DNA from: Alphaproteobacteria bacterium GWF2_58_20
GTDB taxonomy: Bacteria > Pseudomonadota > Alphaproteobacteria > UBA1247
Direction of reading: 5' to 3'
Assembly: GCA_001768735.1 (NCBI GenBank)
Contig: MEMB01000006.1
Span: 144,205 to 208,204 of the forward strand
Length of the DNA: 64,000 bases
Each line of letters begins with the position of its first letter. Within the stretch, counting starts at the first letter, position 1. The notes under the pieces are model-generated. The model searched no databases, was not told the origin of the DNA, and saw nothing but the letters and a program-made list of their open reading frames with translations. Below are positions 42,401 through 48,515 of this stretch, piece after piece. Made by a program: the position numbers and the translations under genes.

Positions 42401-44565
42401 GGACATGCGAGGGAATCTTTGTCATCAGCAGTTCCAAGCTGATCATTGTCAGACAGGATCCGCCCCATGGTGCGCAGGATGTTGGCCATATGCCGGTCAT
42501 TACGGCGCTGTTCAGCAGCCTGCTGGATGTTGGTAGCGGGGAAATCCGCATTTATGATATTGGCGCTGATTATTTCGATCCGGCCGATGATGTCCTGTTT
42601 GACACCATCGATGTGACCGACAGCGGCCGGTTGACGGTTGTGGACAAGACCATTTCTTTTTCTCCATTAACGCCGTTCCAGCATGGACACACCTATTATA
42701 TCAACATTGATTCAGGGACTTTTTTCGACCAACTTGCGCCTGCGATGTTTTATGAAGGCCTGTCAGGGTATGATTGGGGATTCACCATTCATTCAGAATC
42801 TGCCGATGTCTGCACAAGTGATTTTACAGACACGACCAATGCGGAACCGGGCAGTACCCAGACATCCGAGGTTTTGGACGTTTCCGGGTTTTCCGGCTCC
42901 CGTACGGCGACTGTAACCGGGGCAACGGTTGTCGGTGTTTATTATGGAACGGATGCCGCCAATCTTTCCAATGTCGCCGTGGCTGCTGAATCCTTTACCC
43001 TCAATTCCGGGGACCATATCCAGATCGTCATGAATGCATCCCCTGATCCGGAGGGCGAGGTATTTGCCACCTTTGATGCCGGTGCCGGTTGTGCATCGAC
43101 ATGGAGGGTTGTCACCAAGGCAGAAGGTGGTGAGGATCCTGTTGATCCTGAAGATCCCGTTGATCCGGAGGATCCTGTCGATCCTGAAGTTGTGGATCCT
43201 TATGTGCCCGGTGTAACAACAGGGAAGATCTATATCTATGCCTATAGCGGTGACATGTATTACCTGCCGGAGCAGAGCACGTTTTGGGACGTTTTCTCAT
43301 GGGATAGCGAACCGCCGCAACTTTATGAGGAATGGCTGCAGTTCAAGTACAAGACATCATCGAATGTTCCTGTCATCAAGGTCGCCTTTGTTGTTCTTTC
43401 GCCAAACCTGACCGATGAGATCATCAGTGAAATGCCTGACGGCTTGCCTATCATGCAGATGGGAATTATCGGCGGGTTGGCCAATCTCGGTGTAACTCCC
43501 AAGAATCCAAGCGCCTTTTACATGCCGCAGCTGGGCAAGCTGTATGAAATTGAACTGGAGGATTCGGTCGATGTGGCAAACACCCAGGTTGGGGATAAGC
43601 TGTTCCGGGTGACCTTTGAGGGTTCACATAGTGAGATTGAGTTGCTCAATCCAAATCACGTCATCCCCTTTTTCAAGACGGCTGCCAGCAACCACAAGGC
43701 CTACAACCATGAATCCACGAACAGTCTGGAGAGCGCTCTTTATGGAGCCATGGCGAATGATGGGTTGATCTGGTGTCCTAGCAGCCAGGTTTCCGCTCTG
43801 GAATCCACTTATGTCACCAAGGTCGGGTTTTCTTCCTATGTCCTGGACAATACCCAGCCCGATCCGACCGAGGCCCATCCGGCCAGTGGCATGAAATCGG
43901 ATTATCGTTGCATTTCCACTTACAATGCGCCGGTGACCATGTATCCCATCAGCCACAACATCAACTATGCGCTCACGAAGTTTGGCTTTAACCGGATCAG
44001 CATACCGCCGGAAACCCCGCCTTCCAATGTCACCTGCACGGCAACCGTGACGTCAACAGGGGAAACATTCGACATACAGACAACCCTGAAAACAACGCCG
44101 CAAAGCACGACCTGCATGCAGGACTGCGACAGTTTGGCATCCGTCCATTCCTGCCTTGGGGATTGCAGTGTCGGATATCCGTCCGCCTGCCGACAGGATT
44201 GCCCCACCAATCCGAACCCGCTCTATGACCTCAAGAACTATGTCCCGTCCTGCCTCAAGGATTGCAGGCCGCAGGTTCTTTACTATGAATGGTCAGGGAA
44301 CAGGACGGTGGCCGGGAAAACCGAAATTTATGACATGGGGGATGAAAACTATTATGGCCATATTGTGGTTTCGTGTCCGGGCGGGTTTGCCAGGCTGCAG
44401 ACAGAAAAACTGCCGATCCTGATGCAGGCGATGGAGATTTATCCTGTTGAAGGACAGCCCCTGCCGGGTGTTGATTTTGACTTCAAGGATGAGCCAAGTC
44501 TGGGATCCATCGGGAACCCTGTGCCATCAGGGACATCTTCCATGCCAAAGGTGATCATGCCATGA
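39493..44565 (+). CDS. Giant secreted adhesin with cadherin/Ig-like domains
   Basis: A 1690-residue exported protein with a signal peptide ending MASA. The mature start has the basic motif and cysteines VFRRRIEICQAWGGC. Residues about 55-380 are tandem cadherin-like domains (such as PISFIVDDLDTDPAQITIE). Later there are two copies of a beta domain with a FDAGxGCxxxWxV signature, and a Big-type Ig domain (DPPHGAQDVGHMPVITALFS). A Pro-Glu-Asp spacer (PEDPVDPEDPVDPE) sits near residue 1220. The last 150 residues have a cysteine-rich cluster (CMQDCDS...CLGDC...CRQDC). No sortase or autotransporter signal is seen. It follows the RCC1 gene by 30 bp and overlaps the next gene by 4 bp. Confidence 0.72.
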   Translation: MRILKIALFIAVLASESLMASAQQLPPHVFRRRIEICQAWGGCDEDLGNGGSEGVPGAPDIAPITDQRIAVNTTTGLIPVHVTDDDTPFAELALSVWVADTQLVPEDGVDFSCVAVDACGLQLTPAVAEIGQTSVFLQVSDGATTTTRSFILRVMDGNAPFISPIADQTGYVNLALTPISFIVDDLDTDPAQITIEAFSEKPASLDETTFTFSGTGNTRILTIPPQTVEDTTKITLVAHDNTPEDNTGLRDFHVTIIPDNRADSTVDISEIFNQTTPVEVATSPIFFTTTNGGAEHLITVTSSSGDQAIVPDGNIEVLGEGVNHTLVVTPIQTGTVPITVEATDGGSSDSTTFLLEVVESNGISISPIPTQYMMRNSIKRVEFTIRAPDGFAPLMLNPDPDTYYNSEDLGYKYELDVWSESGDVVKDNYDADGWEWVYAQCDVDGKCFMDLESGTEIGQEEVSVWLGTVSWPYESASVDVPVHVVDGGPVIDAIANQSTPMNTPVGPIAFEVFDFYDPLAVTVSVQSSDETVLPVSGITVGGGVTETLRSLRLNPAPDASGLAAITVVAENPFGDTASTSFLTRVLPTDCKPTITVLTKEITALCAIDTCPQIAIPYEVTDACGKKDGYPAWVTYGWNSWRTSGVTPPLTDSVGVFRVDPLSLPAFVSAVGPSGDYSNPGNSVLLQPTVQSGSAEFTLSYTNGYNVASDTFRVTVNPEEPICNLDVGDLEGVEPNTEITSPVFKIGGYTGSRDVILSFAGDFLQGYNDPVYQYGTFCLLSYLQDWYNDDFYCPSRVYFGYYRDGEPSSETVSVPTGSFIQLSAVSSPVAGGVSKVIFDAGSGCKTEWKVTTKIPDSSEPDTWPPALTCEALSWETTTPSTTGSRHGIAPAVYKYSPFSYLVKMTDDRTSFSNLVTSVEPYSYWNAADDVTNLKIECGISSCVVSGASQADTGNIMLTVSATDEAGNVGTRTCEGIFVISSSKLIIVRQDPPHGAQDVGHMPVITALFSSLLDVGSGEIRIYDIGADYFDPADDVLFDTIDVTDSGRLTVVDKTISFSPLTPFQHGHTYYINIDSGTFFDQLAPAMFYEGLSGYDWGFTIHSESADVCTSDFTDTTNAEPGSTQTSEVLDVSGFSGSRTATVTGATVVGVYYGTDAANLSNVAVAAESFTLNSGDHIQIVMNASPDPEGEVFATFDAGAGCASTWRVVTKAEGGEDPVDPEDPVDPEDPVDPEVVDPYVPGVTTGKIYIYAYSGDMYYLPEQSTFWDVFSWDSEPPQLYEEWLQFKYKTSSNVPVIKVAFVVLSPNLTDEIISEMPDGLPIMQMGIIGGLANLGVTPKNPSAFYMPQLGKLYEIELEDSVDVANTQVGDKLFRVTFEGSHSEIELLNPNHVIPFFKTAASNHKAYNHESTNSLESALYGAMANDGLIWCPSSQVSALESTYVTKVGFSSYVLDNTQPDPTEAHPASGMKSDYRCISTYNAPVTMYPISHNINYALTKFGFNRISIPPETPPSNVTCTATVTSTGETFDIQTTLKTTPQSTTCMQDCDSLASVHSCLGDCSVGYPSACRQDCPTNPNPLYDLKNYVPSCLKDCRPQVLYYEWSGNRTVAGKTEIYDMGDENYYGHIVVSCPGGFARLQTEKLPILMQAMEIYPVEGQPLPGVDFDFKDEPSLGSIGNPVPSGTSSMPKVIMP
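43135..43200 (+). repeat. Short tandem repeats coding a DPEDPV spacer
   Basis: Degenerate 9- to 18-bp units of the GATCCTGTTGATCCTGAAGA type encode repeated Asp-Pro-Glu/Val triplets, a stiff acidic spacer likely to vary in length by slippage. Confidence 0.6.
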
Positions 44566-45578
44566 CACATGTATCCAGAACTGTTGGTGTTGTCTTAGCT
44601 GTTTCCGTGTTGGCGGTGGGGGCAGGCACCGGGGTCATGTTCCTGCGCAAGGAGCGAAAACCAGCGGAACCGCTTGCTTATTCACCGATCGTCAGGGTTT
44701 ATCCTGCTCGCGAGCCAGTCACAGACAAGCGCGCCATGCAGCCAGGAGCACCCCTTCAACCGCGGTCTTCGGCCGTTGTTTCAAGGGATGAACAGGGGGC
44801 TGCGCCATCCGTTCCGTTTTCTGGAAGGGCGGGGAGGCGTTCCGGCATGCGTGCGTCCGGGATTCCTTCCGTTTCCAAAATTCCCGACCGGGCCATGGCC
44901 CGGGGGACTGAAGCCATTTCCATACCATTTTTTATCATGGACGATGATACGTCTTTTGAATCCATTCGGGTTTCTGTCCAGACGCAGAATGCCGACTTGT
45001 TTCCCATGGGCAATATTTCGCATACCTGTAACATGGGTGCCTGCTCGTTGACCTTGATGCCTGCCAAAAACCAGATGGGGCGCGGACGCCTGGTGCTGGT
45101 GGTGCAGGATGGCCTGAATGAAGTGAAGGCCGGGTTTGTGGTGCGGGTTCTTGATCCGGATTTGCCGTTTGTTGGTCCGGTTGGAGATATGGTTGGTAAG
45201 GTCAATCAGGTGATTGGCCCGATTGCATTTATGGTGGACGACATGCAGACCGATCCGGAATTGCTGTCGCTGGAAGTGATGTCCAGTAATTTGTCCATGG
45301 TGCCGGTGGAAAACATTGTGGTTGAGGGGCAGGGTTCAGAACGCGCCGTGACCATCACTCCCCTGAGGGATGCTTATGGCATGACGGAAGTCACCATTGC
45401 CGTCAGCGATGGGGAAGGGCAAACCGTATTGCGCAGTTTCAGGGTTGATATTCCGATGCCGGCTGGCCAAAAGACTTCATTGCCTGTTTCCGTTCGGGAT
45501 GCCGTGCCGCTAGGAATGCCGGATCCCTACAGTCACCTGCCGGAAGACCATCCCGTTCGCCAGCGCATGAAACGCTGA
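44562..45578 (+). CDS. Membrane-anchored protein homologous to the N-terminus of the adjacent adhesin
   Basis: A 338-residue protein with one uncleaved N-terminal helix (VGVVLAVSVLAVGAGTGVMF) followed by RKERK, so the rest is periplasmic. Residues about 65-125 are Arg/Pro/Ser-rich. Residues about 125-310 contain two cadherin-like domains that align with residues 50-270 of the 1690-residue adhesin: a DDDTxF start, a Cys pair (C-x-x-x-A-C), DLPFVGPVGDM and MVDDMQTDPELLSLEV. It overlaps the adhesin stop as ATGA. It may anchor, chaperone or regulate the adhesin through like-with-like domain contact. Function inferred from position only. Confidence 0.65.
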   Translation: MTHVSRTVGVVLAVSVLAVGAGTGVMFLRKERKPAEPLAYSPIVRVYPAREPVTDKRAMQPGAPLQPRSSAVVSRDEQGAAPSVPFSGRAGRRSGMRASGIPSVSKIPDRAMARGTEAISIPFFIMDDDTSFESIRVSVQTQNADLFPMGNISHTCNMGACSLTLMPAKNQMGRGRLVLVVQDGLNEVKAGFVVRVLDPDLPFVGPVGDMVGKVNQVIGPIAFMVDDMQTDPELLSLEVMSSNLSMVPVENIVVEGQGSERAVTITPLRDAYGMTEVTIAVSDGEGQTVLRSFRVDIPMPAGQKTSLPVSVRDAVPLGMPDPYSHLPEDHPVRQRMKR

Positions 45579-45622
45579 CGCTTTTCAAGGGCTTCATTGT
45601 GGCGGGGTCTTTTAAGGGAAAA

Positions 45623-45699
45623 TGGCGCGCCCGACGAGATTCGAACTCATGACCTTTGCCTTCGGAGGGCAACGCTCTATCCAGCTGAGCTACGGGCGC
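45623..45699 (-). tRNA. tRNA-Arg (anticodon CCG)
   Basis: 77 nt on the minus strand, 5' GCGCCCGTAGCTCAGC, anticodon stem TTGCC/GGCAA around loop CTCCGAA (anticodon CCG), T-loop GTTCGAATC, acceptor GCGCCCG/CGGGCGC, discriminator G, encoded CCA. Confidence 0.97.
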
Positions 45700-45712
45700 G
45701 CATGTGCCCATT

Positions 45713-45741
45713 CCTATGACCCATTTCTTATCTTTTGTCAA
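45713..45741 (-). promoter_or_regulatory. tRNA-Arg promoter
   Basis: Minus strand: TTGACA, 17 bp, CATAGG, 13 bp upstream of the tRNA. A weaker plus-strand TTGTCA-17-TAGCTT overlaps it and could serve the zinc-ribbon gene at 45811. Confidence 0.55.
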
Positions 45742-45810
45742 ACGCTGAGCTTTATGTTAGCTTCAAAAGTCGGTTGGTTGTTTTTTTGAAAAAGCAGCAA
45801 GGAGGATGCA

Positions 45811-46053
45811 ATGCAGCCTTTCAAGGTTTCCTGCGACGGCATGCCCGGCGCTTTGCATGAGCGGACCTTCATTCTGCTTGATTCCGAAACGCCAGCCAAA
45901 TGTCCGCTTTGCGGGCGCGTGTTTGAGTTCGAGGATACGCGCGCCAAGCTTTTGGCCCTTCTGGAACTGGCAGATGCGGAAGGCGACACCGACGAGGTGG
46001 AGCGTCTGGCCGAAATCCTTTCCCTCATGTCGGCAGGGCATGAGGAAGAATGA
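45811..46053 (+). CDS. Small zinc-ribbon-like protein
   Basis: An 80-residue protein. The ATG at 45811 is set by an ideal CAAGGAGG six bases upstream. Residues 31-36 (CPLCGR) give one zinc-knuckle half; the only other cysteine (Cys8) is not paired, so the metal site may be completed by a dimer. The rest is an acidic helix (LLALLELADAEGDTDEVERL). It overlaps the first HD gene as ATGA, which points to a functional link with the HD proteins. Confidence 0.65.
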   Translation: MQPFKVSCDGMPGALHERTFILLDSETPAKCPLCGRVFEFEDTRAKLLALLELADAEGDTDEVERLAEILSLMSAGHEEE

Positions 46054-46772
46054 CCTCTCCGCTGGGACAGCAGATGGAATACCAGTTCCGCCTGCATGAC
46101 CGGGCGGGACGCAAGTTCCTGACAGATTTGCGCGAACAGCTTCGCGTAGAGCATGAACCGACCTACCAGCATTGCCTGCGGGTGGGCGATCTTGCTCGCC
46201 GTTTTGCCCTTTATCTCGGGGTGGAAAAGGATGTGGCGGAGGATTTTGGACTGGCCGTGTCCTGCCACGACATTGGCAAGCTGCTGGTGCCGTCGGAGAT
46301 CCTTTACAAGACCGACAAGTTGACACGTGCGGAGAGGGGAATTGTCAAGGCGCATTCTTCAAATGGGGAACGCTTGCTGGAAGGTTGTTCCTTCCCATTG
46401 GTGCGGGAAGCCGCAGCCATTGCAAAACATCATCATGAAACCAAGGCTGCACAGGGCCAAATGGATATTCCCGCATCCGTCCATATTGCATCCATGTGCG
46501 ACATGGTGGACGCTTATACGTCCGTCCGAAGTTACAGGGAGAATTTTACCCTGCGTTTTGCCCTGCGGACGCTGGCAGAGGACAAGCGCCAGAGTTTTGT
46601 GCCCGAATTTCAAAGGCCGTTTCTTGTGTTCATGCAGAAGGTGTTTGCGCAGGATTTGGCACATGAGGCGGTTGTTTTGGGCCTGCAGGAAACAAAGCAG
46701 GAGCAGCAAGCAAGATTGAGAAAATCTTGCTTGCACGGGAAAGTTCGCAAAAGACACATGCGCGTTTCATAG
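46050..46772 (+). CDS. HD-GYP-like phosphohydrolase, copy 1 (GYP motif lost)
   Basis: A 240-residue single-domain protein. The first helix pattern is TYQHCLRVGDLARRFALYLG; the metal site HD is at residues 73-74 in SCHDIGKLLVP; a later KHHHE supplies further ligands. In HD-GYP c-di-GMP phosphodiesterases HHE is followed by x-D-G-x-GYP; here the segment reads TKAAQGQMDIP, so the GYP loop is gone. The metal core may still hydrolyse a nucleotide, but c-di-GMP activity is doubtful. It is the first of three tandem paralogues. The basic C-terminal tail (KVRKRHMRVS) is unusual. Confidence 0.72.
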   Translation: MTSPLGQQMEYQFRLHDRAGRKFLTDLREQLRVEHEPTYQHCLRVGDLARRFALYLGVEKDVAEDFGLAVSCHDIGKLLVPSEILYKTDKLTRAERGIVKAHSSNGERLLEGCSFPLVREAAAIAKHHHETKAAQGQMDIPASVHIASMCDMVDAYTSVRSYRENFTLRFALRTLAEDKRQSFVPEFQRPFLVFMQKVFAQDLAHEAVVLGLQETKQEQQARLRKSCLHGKVRKRHMRVS

Positions 46773-46784
46773 AAGGTGGTGTTC

Positions 46785-47519
46785 ATGACCGATTTCGCAA
46801 AGGTGATCGACAAGGCTTACGGCGTGGAAGACCGCGCGGGAAAGGCTTTTCTTGCCCGCATGCGCGAGCAGCTCCGCGCCGAGCGCGAATGGACCTACCA
46901 GCATTGCCTGCGGGTGGGCGAGATGGCGCGGCAGTTTGCCCTTTCCATTGGCGTTTCCGAACTTGCGGCGGAAAATCTCGGGCTGGTGGTGTCCTGCCAT
47001 GACATCGGCAAGCTGTCCGTTCCGGCGGAGTTGCTGGACAAGGTGGGGGAGTGTACTCCCAAGGAAAGGGCCATGCGGCGCGATCATTCCCGGCAGGGTG
47101 GCGCCATGCTGGAAGGCCATTTGTCCGCACCGCTGCTCAAACTGGCGGCGGGCGTCGCCGAAAACCACCACGAAAAATGGGACGGCACCGGCTACCGCCA
47201 CAAGGCCGGGAAGGAGATTCCCGTCGGTGCGCAAATTGCCGCCCTGTGCGATGTTTTTGATGCTTCGGTGTCCGATCGCCACTATCATGTGGGGGCGCCG
47301 GTCATAAACGCCCTGTCCAGCATTGCAGGGGCCAAGCGCAACTGCTTCAATCCTGAACTTCTCAAGCCATTTATCCTTTATGGTGTCACGGCCAACAGGA
47401 ACAGGCTTACGGGCAAGGACATCGCCCGACTGATGGATCAGCTGGAGGAGGGCAAAAACGGCCCCGCCGGAACGGGTCCGGTTGCCTCCGGCCCCCGTGG
47501 AAGCGCTCCCCGCGCCTGA
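46785..47519 (+). CDS. HD-GYP-like phosphohydrolase, copy 2 (GYR variant)
   Basis: A 244-residue paralogue. The ATG at 46785 is chosen after AAGGTGGT; the track start is a GTG nine bases earlier. It keeps the best motif set of the three: YQHCLRVGEMARQFAL, CHDIGKLSVPAELLDK, and HHEKWDGTGYRHKAGKEIP, where Tyr-Arg replaces Tyr-Pro. It is therefore the likeliest active enzyme, with cyclic dinucleotide as a possible substrate. The first 30 residues are nearly the same in layout as copy 1. The C-terminal 25 residues are Gly/Pro-rich and probably flexible. Confidence 0.75.
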   Translation: MTDFAKVIDKAYGVEDRAGKAFLARMREQLRAEREWTYQHCLRVGEMARQFALSIGVSELAAENLGLVVSCHDIGKLSVPAELLDKVGECTPKERAMRRDHSRQGGAMLEGHLSAPLLKLAAGVAENHHEKWDGTGYRHKAGKEIPVGAQIAALCDVFDASVSDRHYHVGAPVINALSSIAGAKRNCFNPELLKPFILYGVTANRNRLTGKDIARLMDQLEEGKNGPAGTGPVASGPRGSAPRA

Positions 47520-47717
47520 CCTATTCGTTTTTGGCATGGCATCATGCAAAAAAAGGGCTTGCGGGCGGAGCCGCATGTGTTAGCCTGATGGGCATGGACA
47601 CCTGAAACGGGATTTCGCCATGCCTTGGGAATGCAACAGCATCGGGCCTTTGGAAGGTTTCCGCCGTAGCGCGGACGCTTTTTCCCGTGCCGTTCCTTTT
47701 TCCCGGAAGGGGGGCAG

Positions 47718-48461
47718 ATGAGCTATTCCTCTCCCCTTGGCGATGAAATCAACCAGCTTTATTCCCTGAATGATCCTCTTGGGCGGCTGTTTCTGGTCCG
47801 CCTGCGGGAACGGCTCGCCTTGCATCATGAGGCCAGCTACAGCCACTGTATGCGCGTGGGTGAGATGGCCCGCCAGTTTGCCCGTTTTGTCGGGGCCAGC
47901 GAGATGGCGGCCGATAACCTTGGGTTGATTGTTTCCTGCCATGACGTGGGCAAGCTCCTGGTGCCGCCTGCACTGCTTGACAAGCCGGATCCCACCAGGG
48001 AAGAACAGGAAATCCTGAGCCGGCATGGCCGTGAAGGAGACATGTTCCTGCAGGGCCGCAGGGAACCTTTGGTGCGCATGGCGGCCGAAGTGGTGACACT
48101 GCACCACAAGCGCTTCAAGATCCAGCAGAAGCTTCTTGGAAAAAATGTGCCGCCGGCCCTGCGGATTGCCTCCTTGTGCGACAGTTTTGATTCGTCTGTT
48201 TCCATGCGCCCTTACCGGGTCATGGTGACGCCCGGTTATGCGCTCGGGAGCCTCATCCACCGCAATGCAACCAAGCGCCTTTCCTATGATCCCAACACCC
48301 TGGCATTCTTCATCCATTTCCATGTGGTGTTCCTGCGTGCCCGGCTGGGGGACGACGAGGTTGCGGGCCTGCTTTCCGCCCTGCGCGCTCAGAAGGAAAA
48401 GGTTCAGCGGCAGCCATCCTTACCGAAATGTCCGCTCAAACCCTCAGGCCCCCGCCCCTGA
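47718..48461 (+). CDS. HD-GYP-like phosphohydrolase, copy 3 (GYP and second HHE altered)
   Basis: A 247-residue paralogue. SHCMRVGEMARQFARFVG and SCHDVGKLLVPPALLDK keep the HD core. The later motif reads TLHHKRFKIQQKLLGKNVP: the Glu after HH is Lys and the GYP loop is replaced, so catalysis through that half is unlikely. ATG follows GGGGGGCAG. The 198-bp gap before it holds a possible 33-codon ORF (47620-47721) that ends in an ATGA overlap. It is followed 54 bp later by polA. Confidence 0.72.
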   Translation: MSYSSPLGDEINQLYSLNDPLGRLFLVRLRERLALHHEASYSHCMRVGEMARQFARFVGASEMAADNLGLIVSCHDVGKLLVPPALLDKPDPTREEQEILSRHGREGDMFLQGRREPLVRMAAEVVTLHHKRFKIQQKLLGKNVPPALRIASLCDSFDSSVSMRPYRVMVTPGYALGSLIHRNATKRLSYDPNTLAFFIHFHVVFLRARLGDDEVAGLLSALRAQKEKVQRQPSLPKCPLKPSGPRP

Positions 48462-48515
48462 TTCCGGTGCTTCAAGGTGGTTGCTTTTCGCGGGCTTTTC
48501 CCTGATGATGCGGAC

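Noticed and set aside
47620-47721. 33-codon ORF ending in an ATGA overlap with HD copy 3
   Set aside because: The ribosome site is weak and the Arg/Ser/Pro-rich product looks random; the overlap could be chance.
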